Positions 46,345-56,145 are shown, counted from the first letter of the stretch. The stretch: 64,000 bases of DNA from Aestuariibacter sp. (GCA_017794925.1 CP051238.1:341177-405176); one strand, 5' to 3'. Notes: generated from the sequence alone by a model not told the origin. Numbers and translations are program-made.

Positions 46345-48522
46345 ATGATAAAACTAACCCATACCCTAACGGCAGCCGCCATTGTGATGGCACTGGCCGG
46401 ATGCTCACAGGCACCTGAAACGAATTCAACCGCAAATGCTGATACTGCTCAGGCGGAGGCGATTGCGACAGAGAATGTTTTACTGCAGGACTTTAAAGGC
46501 CCCTATGGCGGCGTACCGGCGTTTGACAAAATGGAGCTGAGCGATCTTAAACCCGCAATGGAAGCGGCCATGGCTGAACACCTCGAAGAAATTGAAGCCA
46601 TCGCGAATAATCCTGAAGCCCCGACGTTTCAAAATACCATCGTAGCCATGGAAAGAGCCGGCAGTACTATTAGTAATGTATACCGCTACTACGGCATTTG
46701 GAGCTCAAATAAGTCCAGCTCGGAGTTTCGTGAAATTCAGCGTGAATTATCGCCGAAGCTGTCTGATTACCGCTCTAAGATCAATCAGAACGAGAAGCTA
46801 TTCAACCGTATTAAGGCTGTTTACGAAAGTGATGAACTGGCAACGTTAACCGACGAAGAACAACGCATTACCTGGTTGATCTACAACGGCTTTGCCCGAA
46901 ACGGCGCGACGCTTGAAGGCGATGCAAAAGCCAGATATGCCGAAATCAATAAAGAACTGGCCAGCCTGCACACCAAATTCTCCAACAATGTACTGGCTGA
47001 CGAGGAAAACTACGTTACCTATATAACCGAAGACCAACTGGACGGTTTACCAGACTCTTTTGTGAAAGCAGCGGCGGCAGCGGCAGCCGATCGTGGCAAA
47101 GAAGGACAGTATGCTATTACCAATACCCGCTCTTCCATGGATCCGTTCCTGACCTACTCAACCCACCGCGATTTGCGTGAAAAAGTCTGGACAACCTACT
47201 ACAGCCGTGGTGATAACGGCGACGAGTTTGACAATAATGCACTGGTTAAACGCATTCTGGAACTACGCCACGAACGCATTAAATTATTGGGCTACGAAAA
47301 TTACGCCCAATGGCGTTTAGAAGACCGCATGGCGAAAACACCTGAAAATGCCATGGACCTGATGATGAAGGTATGGCCTGCCGCCATTGCCCGCGTTGAA
47401 GAAGAAGTCGCTGACATGCAAGCCATTGCAGACGAGCTGGGTGACGACATTACCATTAAGCCCTGGGACTATCGCTATTACGCTGAGAAAGTCCGTAAAG
47501 CCAAGTACGACCTGGACTCCAATGAAGTAAAACAATACCTGCAGCTGGATAAGCTTCGCGAAGCAATGTTTTACGTAGCAGGCCGTTTATTTAACTTTGA
47601 CTTCAAACCCGTGCCAGAAGGTTCAGTACCGGTGTTCCACCCGGACGTAAAAGTATGGGAAGTTACCGATAAAGACTCTGGCAAGCTGGTTGGTTTATGG
47701 TACCTGGACCCCTTCGCGCGTAAAGGCAAACGCTCTGGTGCGTGGGCAACAACTTATCGCAGCCATACCACGTATGACGGTGCTAAAACCGTATTGTCTT
47801 CTAACAACTCAAACTTTGTGAAAGGGCCAGAAGGCGAACCTACGCTAATTTCCTGGGATGATGCTGAAACCTACTTCCACGAATTTGGCCATGCGTTGCA
47901 TTTCTTATCTGCCACAGTGAAGTACCCGACTTCTCACTCTGGTGTACGTGATTACACGGAATTCCAGTCTCAGTTACTTGAGCGCTGGTTAACCACCGAC
48001 GAAGTCGTTGATCAATACCTGGTGCATTACAAAACAGGCGAGCCCATTCCAGACGGCCTGATTGAAAAAATCAACAACGCAGCCACCTTCAATGAAGGCT
48101 TCAAAACCACCGAGTACATGGCTTCGGCTATTATGGACTTGCTGTACCATACAACCGACCCGGCCAAGATTGACCCGGACAGTTTCGAACGCGAGCAGTT
48201 GAAAGCCATTGGTATGCCGGAAGAAATCGTGATGCGCCACCGCACGACGCAGTTTGGTCATATTTTCTCGGGTGAAGGTTATTCGTCTGGCTACTACGGC
48301 TACATGTGGGCAGAAGTACTGACCGCAGATGCGGCCGAAGCATTCGAAGAAGCGCCTGGCGGTTATTACGATGAAGAAGTGTCTGACCGCTTGGTGAAAT
48401 ATTTGTTCTCGATCCGCAACGCCATGGACCCGGCAGAAGCGTACCGCAAATTCCGTGGTCGCGATGCTAACGTAGAAGCCCTCATGCGCGACAGAGGCTT
48501 CCCGGTAAAATCTGACAACTAA
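46345..48522 (+). CDS. dcp: Peptidyl-dipeptidase, M3 family lipoprotein (Dcp-like)
   Basis: Zinc peptidase removing dipeptides from peptide C-termini. The 725-residue protein begins with a signal peptide and lipobox (IVMALAGCSQ), so it is a membrane-anchored periplasmic or outer-membrane form, unlike the cytosolic Escherichia coli Dcp. The zinc motif HEFGHALH lies at 512-519, followed by GVRDYTEFQSQLLERW. The region around FSGEGYSSGYYGYMWAEVLTADA binds substrate in the family. A strong terminator follows. Its function is probably peptide nutrition. Confidence 0.93.
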   Translation: MIKLTHTLTAAAIVMALAGCSQAPETNSTANADTAQAEAIATENVLLQDFKGPYGGVPAFDKMELSDLKPAMEAAMAEHLEEIEAIANNPEAPTFQNTIVAMERAGSTISNVYRYYGIWSSNKSSSEFREIQRELSPKLSDYRSKINQNEKLFNRIKAVYESDELATLTDEEQRITWLIYNGFARNGATLEGDAKARYAEINKELASLHTKFSNNVLADEENYVTYITEDQLDGLPDSFVKAAAAAAADRGKEGQYAITNTRSSMDPFLTYSTHRDLREKVWTTYYSRGDNGDEFDNNALVKRILELRHERIKLLGYENYAQWRLEDRMAKTPENAMDLMMKVWPAAIARVEEEVADMQAIADELGDDITIKPWDYRYYAEKVRKAKYDLDSNEVKQYLQLDKLREAMFYVAGRLFNFDFKPVPEGSVPVFHPDVKVWEVTDKDSGKLVGLWYLDPFARKGKRSGAWATTYRSHTTYDGAKTVLSSNNSNFVKGPEGEPTLISWDDAETYFHEFGHALHFLSATVKYPTSHSGVRDYTEFQSQLLERWLTTDEVVDQYLVHYKTGEPIPDGLIEKINNAATFNEGFKTTEYMASAIMDLLYHTTDPAKIDPDSFEREQLKAIGMPEEIVMRHRTTQFGHIFSGEGYSSGYYGYMWAEVLTADAAEAFEEAPGGYYDEEVSDRLVKYLFSIRNAMDPAEAYRKFRGRDANVEALMRDRGFPVKSDN

Positions 48523-48533
48523 ACTCAACCAGC

Positions 48534-48559
48534 AAAAGCCCTCTCATGAGGGCTTTTTT
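48534..48559. terminator. Terminator between convergent dcp and small membrane gene
   Basis: AAAAGCCCTC and GAGGGCTTTT pair around TCAT, followed by T residues on the plus strand and a run of four A residues that give T on the minus strand. It ends dcp and may work both ways. Confidence 0.92.
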
Positions 48560-48566
48560 GTGCTTA

Positions 48567-48905
48567 TTACACCTGTATTTCCACAACGTCTGCATTGGGC
48601 AATAATGCTCGTAGCTGCTCAAAGACAGCATCGACATCGCGGCCATGTAGCCAGATATCCGTTGCGTTATCGGAATGGTTGAACACCGTGAGTGACCCGG
48701 CTTTTTGAATCTTCGCTATCGATGATTTCGGGAAGGTTTTACCGCCTCTTTTCCAATAGCGTTCGTAGGGCGAACAGCGTAGGCGTATTGTGTCACCTTC
48801 ATCCTGCACACATTCCTGAGGTCGGTCGAATACGTTTTTATAACTCAGCCAGCACGACACTGCGCTGATAGCAAAACAAATAACACCAAGCGGTAAAATG
48901 TCCAT
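48567..48905 (-). CDS. Small membrane-anchored protein, unknown
   Basis: A 112-residue protein with one N-terminal membrane helix (about 4-22), then a soluble domain of mixed strands and helices (DTIRLRCSPYERYWKRGGKTFPKSSIAKIQKAG). Its fold resembles PH-like membrane proteins but I do not recognise the family. The ATG at 48905 has a purine stretch (GGAAGTATGAA) before it. It is alone in its orientation, between dcp and yafJ. Confidence 0.6.
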   Translation of the reverse strand: MDILPLGVICFAISAVSCWLSYKNVFDRPQECVQDEGDTIRLRCSPYERYWKRGGKTFPKSSIAKIQKAGSLTVFNHSDNATDIWLHGRDVDAVFEQLRALLPNADVVEIQV

Positions 48906-48909
48906 TTCA

Positions 48910-48938
48910 TACTTCCTGCGTCCTTATTGAGGTATAAT
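48910..48938 (+). promoter_or_regulatory. Possible promoter of yafJ
   Basis: A perfect TATAAT at 48933-48938, with a poor -35 (TACTTC) 17 bases upstream. The predicted leader to the ATG is about 47 bases. Confidence 0.35.
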
Positions 48939-48991
48939 CATACGGATTCACCTTTCAAAAACAAATCAGTTCAGGGTAAGAGAGAAGTACC

Positions 48992-49831
48992 ATGTGCGAG
49001 CTTTTAGGCATGAGCGCCAACACGCCAACGGATTTATGTTTTAGTTTTACCGGTTTAACACGACGGGGCGGTGAAACAGGACCGCATAAAGACGGTTGGG
49101 GCGTTGCCTTTTATCAGGGGAAAGGCGTAAGACTGTTTCACGATCCTGAACCCTGCGCAACGTCTAAAATTGCTGAGTTTGTAGGCAAGCTCCCGATTAA
49201 AAGTAAAACGGCGGTTTGTCATATTCGCCAAGCGAATGTAGGCAACATCAACCTGTCAAATACCCATCCCTTCACTCGTGAGCTGTGGGGACGCTACTGG
49301 GTATTCGCACATAATGGGCAGATACCCGGCTTTACCCGTCGTGTCGGTACTTATGAAGCGGTGGGCGATACCGATAGTGAAGAATTATTTTGCGATTTGA
49401 TGAATCAAATCCGCCAGAACCTGCCTCGCGATGCCATGCCTCAACAGTTGGCAGACGCACTGGTTACACTTGCTCAGGAATATGCACAACAAGGCGTATT
49501 TAACTGTTTGCTTAGCAATGGTGACTGGTTATTTAGCTTTTGCAGCACCAAGATGGCCAGTATCACCCGCCGTGCCCCTTTTGGCCCGGCCTGCTTAAAA
49601 GATGTTGAGGTCGAAATTGACTTTGCGGCTGAAACCACGCCCAACGATGTCGTCAGTATCATCGCGACAGATCCGCTTACTCATGATGAAGAATGGGACA
49701 TCTATGAACGAGGGGAATGGAAGTTGTGGCAGCTGGGAGAAGTGATTGCGAGCGGTAAAGTAGAAGTCCCAGTGCACAAAAGCGAAACCGACATGGTCAG
49801 CCCGGCAAATTTACCCAGAGACTGCGAGTAA
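48992..49831 (+). CDS. yafJ: Class II glutamine amidotransferase, YafJ-like
   Basis: Ntn-type amidohydrolase domain protein of 279 residues. The nucleophile is Cys2 (MCELLGMSANTPTD) exposed by Met removal. Other marks are GGETGPHKDGWGVAFY, HIRQANVGNINLSNTHPF and AHNGQIPGF. The family (EgtC/YafJ) is known but its substrate in this branch is not. It is followed after 9 bases by a nucleotidyltransferase-like gene. Confidence 0.92.
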   Translation: MCELLGMSANTPTDLCFSFTGLTRRGGETGPHKDGWGVAFYQGKGVRLFHDPEPCATSKIAEFVGKLPIKSKTAVCHIRQANVGNINLSNTHPFTRELWGRYWVFAHNGQIPGFTRRVGTYEAVGDTDSEELFCDLMNQIRQNLPRDAMPQQLADALVTLAQEYAQQGVFNCLLSNGDWLFSFCSTKMASITRRAPFGPACLKDVEVEIDFAAETTPNDVVSIIATDPLTHDEEWDIYERGEWKLWQLGEVIASGKVEVPVHKSETDMVSPANLPRDCE

Positions 49832-49839
49832 CCGCGCCG

Positions 49840-50397
49840 GTGGAGCCGGTAAATGGTTTTGAAGCGCGTTTGGCTCAGCTGCTGCTTGCTGATCCAACAC
49901 GCATGCAAATTTTAAAAGCCGTTGAGACGTTATCGGTCGACAGCGCTTTTGTTGCCGCTGGCTTTTTGCGGAATTTAGTATGGGATGCATTGCACGCCAT
50001 TTATCCTCCTACCCCACTTAACGATGTCGACGTTATTTATTTCGACGACTGTAAGCCATGCCCCTTTTCAGATAGTGACTATCAGGCTCAACTGACTAAG
50101 CAGTTACCTGACGTTCATTGGCAAGTTAAGAATCAGGCAGTCATGCACATTCGTAACGGTGATCGGCCTTATACCGGAATTGTCGATGCCATACAGCATT
50201 GGCCAGAAAAGGAAACGGCTGTGGCTGTGCAATTACACCGGGGCGACTTTACTTTTGTTTCTGGATTTGGGTTTGAATCCCTGTTCAATGGCAGGCTCAC
50301 CTGGAACCCGGCACGTGATCAGTGCACTTTTTTACGCCGCGTCGAACAAAAGCAATGGCTGTCTCGCTGGCCGAAGCTGCAATTAACACTAAGTTAA
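49840..50397 (+). CDS. Nucleotidyltransferase-like protein (NTP_transf_6 family)
   Basis: A 185-residue protein of the YiaF-like nucleotidyltransferase family. The catalytic aspartates fit the LNDVDVIYFD segment, and the GFLRNLVWDALH motif is also conserved. The start is GTG at 49840; the ribosome site is poor, so translation may be coupled to yafJ 9 bases upstream. Its substrate is unknown. Confidence 0.85.
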   Translation: MEPVNGFEARLAQLLLADPTRMQILKAVETLSVDSAFVAAGFLRNLVWDALHAIYPPTPLNDVDVIYFDDCKPCPFSDSDYQAQLTKQLPDVHWQVKNQAVMHIRNGDRPYTGIVDAIQHWPEKETAVAVQLHRGDFTFVSGFGFESLFNGRLTWNPARDQCTFLRRVEQKQWLSRWPKLQLTLS

Positions 50398-50579
50398 TCT
50401 TTTCATCGAGCCATATCTAGCACTAGCTCAATAGTACTGAATTTTTTTACCCTGCTTTCACCTTTCAACCCTCACACTGCTCGCATTCCTGTTAAGGCGA
50501 AAACGAAGAAGCTGTGCCTTTGTGCTTCAGGATGATGCATACAACCCACTTACTCATAGGCTCAACACGGAGGTCTATT

Positions 50580-52082
50580 ATGCGAGGCAATATTTCTATA
50601 ACGTGCGCGGTGCTTAGCGCATTACTATTAACCGCTTGCGGCAGTAACCACAGCAAAGAACAAGTGAACCAAAACAATGGCGGTAGTCAGTCAGGTTCCA
50701 CCATCGCAACCGCTTATCAGGGCGTTTGGGTAGCCAGTGGTTACGCCGATGTGCTGGAAGTCACTGATAACAGTGTTAACTATTACAAGTACTCCAGTGA
50801 TTACTGTGTGTTGCAAGCCAGTTTCAGCGGTATTACAACAGCAGAATTGAGCCGCAGTGTCTCGTTGAGTGACGATGAAACGTCATTAAGCTGGATTGCC
50901 GGCTACGGCACTGCCACCTTTGGCGCACCTGCTCGCGTCCTGAGCAAAGAGACTAACCTGCCACCTTCATGCCAGAACGATGTGCTTATGGTATCTTCGT
51001 CGCTGAGCAATCAGGACATGTTTGCTTTGTACAGTCAGATTATGCAGGAATACTACGTCGATTTTGAACGGATGGACATAGATTGGCCCCAGCTGGCGTA
51101 CAACTTGAGTTTGCCCGTGACCAACGATGCCAATACCCTTTTTGACGCCATTTACGAGTCTTATATCGCGCTGCAGGATGGACATAATTCCTTTTCCGCT
51201 GCCGACGGTACACTCATTAAAGTCCTGGGCAAACAAACCCACACAATGGACCTCATTGAAGAATACGCGCTGGACAATAACCTGAGCTATCCCTTGCAGG
51301 CAAATGAACTTTCAGCCAGCCGGATTGCCGCCATTGAAGCCTACATAGAGAATAATCTGAATACCGAGCAGGCTATCGTTTTGGAATATGCTACGACTGA
51401 CATTCAGCAGGACAATAGTGAGCAGATTACCTGGTTCAGTATCGATAACATCGGTTATGTGCGAATCGATTCGATGACCGACTACAGCACGGTGTCTGAT
51501 GACGAAGACGACCTGACACAAACAACATCTGCATTGAATAACCTGAATAGTGCCATGGACCAGGTATTGACAGATTTAGCGAATACGGATGGCCTGATCA
51601 TTGATCTTAGGGCAAACGGGGGCGGAAATGACTACATTAGCCTTGCCATTGCAAGCCGCTTTACTGATGTCGAGTATGTGGGTTACAAGAAATACGCTCG
51701 GGACGGCAATAGTGTCACTGAGACTCTGGAGGCGACCATTGAACCTTCTTCTTATACTCGCTATACCAATAAGCCATTGGTATTGCTGGTCAGCGCCGAG
51801 ACAGCCTCAGCAGCCGAAGCATTTACCCTGGCTATGCTGCCACAAGATCAAGTGACGGTCATCGGCACAGCCACTCAAGGTATTTTCTCAGATGTACTGG
51901 AGTGGGTGTTACCCGGTGGACATGTACTAGGACTATCAAATGAAGTCTACTTATCTGCAGATGATGTTTGGTATGAAGGTACCGGTATTCCGGTTGATAT
52001 TGAAGTCCCGAATTTTTCAAAAGAGGACAGGGCTAACGGCGTAGACTCAGGCATTGAAGCGGCGCTGACTGCGCTAAATTAA
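50580..52082 (+). CDS. S41 family peptidase lipoprotein
   Basis: A secreted lipoprotein of 500 residues from the ATG at 50580 (GGAGG 8 bases upstream). The signal peptide ends in LLLTACGS, a clear lipobox. The S41 (tail-specific protease) core is seen as IIDLRANGGGND and the nucleophile serine in AETASAAEAFTLAM (Ser410), plus the later LPGGHVLGLSNEVY. A PDZ domain is not obvious; an N-terminal region of about 190 residues is unique. I favour this start over the upstream ATG at 50514. Confidence 0.85.
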   Translation: MRGNISITCAVLSALLLTACGSNHSKEQVNQNNGGSQSGSTIATAYQGVWVASGYADVLEVTDNSVNYYKYSSDYCVLQASFSGITTAELSRSVSLSDDETSLSWIAGYGTATFGAPARVLSKETNLPPSCQNDVLMVSSSLSNQDMFALYSQIMQEYYVDFERMDIDWPQLAYNLSLPVTNDANTLFDAIYESYIALQDGHNSFSAADGTLIKVLGKQTHTMDLIEEYALDNNLSYPLQANELSASRIAAIEAYIENNLNTEQAIVLEYATTDIQQDNSEQITWFSIDNIGYVRIDSMTDYSTVSDDEDDLTQTTSALNNLNSAMDQVLTDLANTDGLIIDLRANGGGNDYISLAIASRFTDVEYVGYKKYARDGNSVTETLEATIEPSSYTRYTNKPLVLLVSAETASAAEAFTLAMLPQDQVTVIGTATQGIFSDVLEWVLPGGHVLGLSNEVYLSADDVWYEGTGIPVDIEVPNFSKEDRANGVDSGIEAALTALN

Positions 52083-52106
52083 AGCGCATAGGCGCGTCCA
52101 TTCAGG

Positions 52107-52132
52107 CAGGTGGTAGTTGCGTTTACCACCTG
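52107..52132. terminator. Hairpin between convergent genes
   Basis: CAGGTGGTA and TACCACCTG, a perfect 9-base stem with an 8-base loop, between the S41 peptidase and the convergent lipoprotein gene. No T run, so weak or factor-dependent. Confidence 0.55.
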
Positions 52133-52146
52133 TCATCGCACTAAAA

Positions 52147-53016
52147 CTACTCTATCGACTCTCTTAACGAGGCAATCCGAATTTTGATTAACTTGGCAAT
52201 ACTGAATGGCGAGTTTTCCTGGGTCAGCCAGATTTCATCTTCACTTTTCACGCATAATCCCTCTACCTGACCATAGCCAGTCAGTGTAAAGCTCTTTTCA
52301 AGTGAATAGTCTTCCGACAAAAACGCAATGAAAGGATCGACAATACCAAATGCGTTACTGCTATAACCGACTACAACATAACGATTATTATACTTATCCC
52401 AATCAGCACCTGTCACAACACCAGGAAGACCTTCAATGGTCGTAACCGGCGACAACAACTGCTCTTCTGATTGTTTATCAAGGTGATAGACTCGCAGTGT
52501 TTTTGTTAGCCAGCTTTTCGAAAACAGAACGAGTTTATCATCACGAGCCACCATGGCTTCAGCATCAAAGTCATGCGCATACAACTCGTTTTTCTTCGGC
52601 TCATAATTGTCATAAGTGAACGTAAGACGAGCTTCACTGGATAAGTCCTCACGATGGATTTTATGGATAACCAGCTTTCTGCGCTTACCGGCGTTATTAC
52701 CGAAGTCACCAATGTAGAAGTAATTCTCATCGGCTGTGACCGATTCCCAGTCGTTGTTCTTCTTGGCAACATCAACACTTTCGACAATGACGCCTTCACC
52801 GTTAATTTGGTACAGAGTGGGACTATTACCGGAATCTGCAATCGTGTACTGAGTGTCAGCACTGCAGATTAAACCCGATGTTTCACCTAATTCGGCCATC
52901 AGGCCATGCTCAGCAATGACTGTTAATTGACCGGAATTGGCAGTGGTGGTGGTACTGCAAGCCATAGGGAATAATAAAACGAACAGCGCAAAAGAGCGCG
53001 ACATGCGACGCGACAA
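52147..53016 (-). CDS. Secreted beta-propeller-like protein, unknown
   Basis: About 290 residues. An N-terminal hydrophobic stretch (SRSFALFVLLFPMACST) ends in a cysteine that could be a lipobox, although Pro and Met before Ala-Cys are unusual. The remainder has repeats of short strands (TIADSGNSPTLYQING, YFYIGDFGNNAGKR, VVTGADWDKYNNRYVV, VEGLCVKSEDEIWLT), like the blades of a propeller. Start choice is uncertain: a TTG at 53016 has GGAG 9 bases upstream, while the ATG at 53061 also has a fair AAGGTGG. No function can be given. Confidence 0.7.
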   Translation of the reverse strand: MSRRMSRSFALFVLLFPMACSTTTTANSGQLTVIAEHGLMAELGETSGLICSADTQYTIADSGNSPTLYQINGEGVIVESVDVAKKNNDWESVTADENYFYIGDFGNNAGKRRKLVIHKIHREDLSSEARLTFTYDNYEPKKNELYAHDFDAEAMVARDDKLVLFSKSWLTKTLRVYHLDKQSEEQLLSPVTTIEGLPGVVTGADWDKYNNRYVVVGYSSNAFGIVDPFIAFLSEDYSLEKSFTLTGYGQVEGLCVKSEDEIWLTQENSPFSIAKLIKIRIASLRESIE

Positions 53017-53213
53017 TTTATTGAACTCCGCGAGACTGATAGTGTGATGGCGGTCAAGCATAGCGGCTCGCCACCTTAGACTGCAAACGGTTTTTTGGCT
53101 TTAATTCGACGTTTAACATTCCACTGTATTACGCTAATGACGTTTGTTTAAGTCCGTTTACAACATCGAACCATTCAATTATTTAAAAACTACGTATGAC
53201 TAACCCATACGGC

Positions 53214-54005
53214 TTATCTTCTCGCCCGCATAATTGCCAAAGCAAACAGCATCAGGCCAAAACCAAACGGTGCAGGCACCGGATCTGATCCGCCGCCACT
53301 ACATGCCGGGTCATTGGGATTTGCCACACAATAATCCAGGGTTTCCTGCAGTTTGACCTGAGCGAAATTCGTAACAAATGCGTTTAATGCGTTCGTATCC
53401 GACGTATTCAATTCGTTTAAATCAAAGCCGTGACCGCCGTTGTTTGACGCCAGCGTCAATAGTTCGCTAAATTCTCCGCCCAGTACGACGTTAAATAACG
53501 CAGAACTTTGCTGCAACAACGCGTCCAACGACGAAGCATCGTATTCCGTATCGCTGTTACTGGCTTCATCAGCGAACAAAATCAAATTCTTTACTGCATC
53601 TGTTCGGTACGATAAATCAGCACTTTCAGCGGTAAGGCCATCAAGCGCATAGGCTGTCGCGTCATAAGCGGGTTCATTTGAGCCTACAGAATAGAGATCG
53701 TCGGTAAACCCGGCAAAAGAAGCTGCGTCGACAAAATCGGTTAACAAGCGGATGTTGTTCCCTGCAAAGCCATACCCGATGAGTGCAAACTGTGCGTCGA
53801 GCCCCCCAGCTTGTAAAATACTGGCAAACAGACCAATACTGTTTCCCAGATTCGTATGAATGTTGCTCATTGAGCCGCTTTCATCAACAATCATAACAAT
53901 GTCAGTTTTTACAATGCCAGCCTGCGCCGGTATCGACATCCCTGCCATGACTACCATAAGCATGCAAAGTATCGCTTTGAAACGTCGGCTAATTATTTTG
54001 ATCAT
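53214..54005 (-). CDS. vWA-domain secreted protein with PEP-CTERM-like tail
   Basis: About 263 residues: a signal peptide (ending around SIPAQAGIV), a von Willebrand factor A domain with an intact metal site DESGSMS, and a C-terminal sorting-like signal. The tail reads DPVPAPFGFGLMLFALAIMRARR-like: a Pro-Ala-Pro motif, one hydrophobic helix and an Arg cluster, matching the PEP-CTERM layout with PAP for PEP. I chose the ATG at 54005 because GGTGG lies 8 bases before it. A sigma54-like promoter precedes it. Exosortase is expected elsewhere in the genome. Confidence 0.8.
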   Translation of the reverse strand: MIKIISRRFKAILCMLMVVMAGMSIPAQAGIVKTDIVMIVDESGSMSNIHTNLGNSIGLFASILQAGGLDAQFALIGYGFAGNNIRLLTDFVDAASFAGFTDDLYSVGSNEPAYDATAYALDGLTAESADLSYRTDAVKNLILFADEASNSDTEYDASSLDALLQQSSALFNVVLGGEFSELLTLASNNGGHGFDLNELNTSDTNALNAFVTNFAQVKLQETLDYCVANPNDPACSGGGSDPVPAPFGFGLMLFALAIMRARR

Positions 54006-54047
54006 CTTTACATCCACCGCGATAATACTTTGTTAAACAATGAAAAA

Positions 54048-54063
54048 TGCAAAATTTATTCCA
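54048..54063 (-). promoter_or_regulatory. Sigma54-like promoter of the vWA gene
   Basis: On the minus strand, TGGAAT-AAATT-TTGCA has GG and GC at the required ten-base distance and a perfect TTGCA -12 box, with a weaker -24 box (TGGAAT for TGGCAC). It would give a leader of about 33 bases to the ATG at 54005. Confidence 0.4.
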
Positions 54064-54283
54064 TTGAAAAAAACCATAAGAGATCATTAGGTTAGCAATG
54101 CCCGTACTAGATAGGGCGAATTATTTGTAAAAATATTCGACACCGATATCGCTATGCTTAACGAAAGCTTTTCGGTAAGGTGAAGTCGTTTTTACTATGA
54201 AGATTGCGTATTCAATCAGAAATTAAGCGGCCAATAAGCCGCAGTATTACTGTTGTAGTTAAACAATAAGAAAGGAAAAGTTT

Positions 54284-56113
54284 GTGTCAGATCCCACTTT
54301 AGCTTTAGTCGCTGTTGGTCTGCTGTCTATTGGCTGCCAGTATCTGGCTTACCGTATGAGATTGCCGGCTATTTTACCCCTGCTGGTCATCGGTATATTG
54401 GTTGGCCCCGTTTTCGGCGTGCTGAACGCAGACAGTCTTTTTGGCGATCTGCTATTTCCGGTGGTTTCACTGTCCGTAGCCATTATTCTTTTTGAAGGCG
54501 CACTTACGCTTAAATATCAGGATATAGCCGGTCACGGCAATATGGTCCGCAACCTCTGCTCTGTTGGAGTGTTGGTTACCTGGGTAATTGCAACGGTGGT
54601 TGCCCATTACGCTTTACAGGTCACCTGGCAACTATCGTTTTTATTCGGTGCGATAGTAACAGTTACCGGCCCTACGGTGATCGTCCCTATGCTACGAACG
54701 GTGCGCCCAAATACCAATCTGGGCAATATTCTGCGCTGGGAAGGGATCATCATCGACCCCATTGGCGCACTGCTGGCGGTCATTGTTTATGAATATATCA
54801 TCTCGTCGCAAGGTGCGATGTCTCACACCCTCTTCGCGTTCAGCAAAACCATCGGTATAGGTTTGCTAAGTGGATTGGCCGTAGGTTATTTTCTGGGCGT
54901 GACACTTCGAAATCATTGGGTCCCTCATTATCTGCGGAACACCGCGGTACTCACTATCATTCTTGGCGCTTTTGCTGGTTCCAACTTCCTTGCTCACGAG
55001 TCTGGACTGCTGACCGTCACCATCGCGGGCATCATGCTGGCAAATATGCGCGATGTAGACGTAGAGGATATACTGGAATTTAAGGAGACATTGAGTGTAT
55101 TACTGATCTCAGGCCTGTTTATATTGTTGGCAACCCGATTGGATCTTGCAGCTGTCGCCGAAGTAGGCTGGGCAGCAGCAATTGTTCTGATTTCCATTAT
55201 CTTTGTGGCACGTCCTTTGTCGGTGTTCATTTCATCCTTTGGAACGGGTTTGAATTGGCGTGAACTGGCGTTACTCAGCTGGATGGCGCCACGTGGTATT
55301 GTGGCTGCTGCGGTATCGGCATTGTTTTCATTGAAGCTGGAAGCATTGGGCTATGCTGGTGTAGAAGTTATCGTTCCACTCGTATTTCTGGTCATTATTA
55401 CGACTGTCGTTCTGCAAGGTTTAACCGCCAAACCCGTTGCCAGATTGTTAGGCGTCCGCGCGCCGGTCCCCAATGGGTTTCTGCTATTTGGTGCCAGCCA
55501 GTTTAGCCGCATGCTGGCAAAAGAGCTGATTAAACACAAAGTATCCGTGCGCATTGCCGACACAAACTGGGACGCTATTCGAGAAGCGAGAATGCAGGAT
55601 ATTCCGGTTTATTTTGGTAATCCAATGTCTGAGCATGCTGCGCTGCATCTGGATTTAAACAGTATCGGCACGGTGTTAATTCTATCGCCCTACAAACAAC
55701 TCAATCCTATGATTGCGTATCACTTTGAGTATTCAATGGGGAAAGACAAAGTCTGGGGACTGACAACTAACCAGCTAAACACCCGTCCGAGCCATCAGGT
55801 TTCGGAAGACTACGCTAAAAAGCTGTCATTATTTGGGGAAGGCGTAACATATGGCTACCTTGCTGGTACGGTCAGTCGTGGTGGACGCATTAAAACGACA
55901 TCCATTACCCCGGAGTTTACTTATCAGGATTACCTGCGAAATTATGCAGATAAAGCCACTCCGCTCGTTGCAGTTGATGAAAACAAGCGCCTGCATGTCA
56001 TGCTAAGTTCAGATGAAATCATTCCTCGCGCTGGTTGGAAGTTGATTAGCCTGATTGAAGCGGACGCGTTACCGAAAGAAGAAGTCGCTGTTGCTACGAC
56101 GGAGCAGAAGTAA
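54284..56113 (+). CDS. Cation:proton antiporter, CPA family, with TrkA-N domain
   Basis: A membrane protein of 609 residues: about twelve helices in residues 1-385 (Na_H_Exchanger pattern, with TVTGPTVIVPMLRTV and the DP pair in IDPIGALLAVIVYEY), then a cytosolic Rossmann-like TrkA-N domain (about 395-520, FLLFGASQFSRMLAKEL). It exchanges Na+ or K+ for protons across the inner membrane. The start is GTG at 54284 with AAAGGAAAAG before it. The gene stands alone; a hairpin follows. Confidence 0.9.
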   Translation: MSDPTLALVAVGLLSIGCQYLAYRMRLPAILPLLVIGILVGPVFGVLNADSLFGDLLFPVVSLSVAIILFEGALTLKYQDIAGHGNMVRNLCSVGVLVTWVIATVVAHYALQVTWQLSFLFGAIVTVTGPTVIVPMLRTVRPNTNLGNILRWEGIIIDPIGALLAVIVYEYIISSQGAMSHTLFAFSKTIGIGLLSGLAVGYFLGVTLRNHWVPHYLRNTAVLTIILGAFAGSNFLAHESGLLTVTIAGIMLANMRDVDVEDILEFKETLSVLLISGLFILLATRLDLAAVAEVGWAAAIVLISIIFVARPLSVFISSFGTGLNWRELALLSWMAPRGIVAAAVSALFSLKLEALGYAGVEVIVPLVFLVIITTVVLQGLTAKPVARLLGVRAPVPNGFLLFGASQFSRMLAKELIKHKVSVRIADTNWDAIREARMQDIPVYFGNPMSEHAALHLDLNSIGTVLILSPYKQLNPMIAYHFEYSMGKDKVWGLTTNQLNTRPSHQVSEDYAKKLSLFGEGVTYGYLAGTVSRGGRIKTTSITPEFTYQDYLRNYADKATPLVAVDENKRLHVMLSSDEIIPRAGWKLISLIEADALPKEEVAVATTEQK

Positions 56114-56121
56114 TCAGAATA

Positions 56122-56145
56122 GCACCCTGTCTGACGACAGGGTGC
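56122..56145 (+). terminator. Hairpin after antiporter gene
   Basis: GCACCCTGTC and GACAGGGTGC, a perfect 10-base stem with TGAC loop, 8 bases after the antiporter stop codon. The tail CTCTCCC is pyrimidine-rich but not a T run. Confidence 0.6.

Noticed and set aside
47989..48528. Minus-strand ORF of 179 codons opposite dcp
   Set aside because: It lies wholly over a conserved peptidase domain and has no ribosome site or family resemblance.
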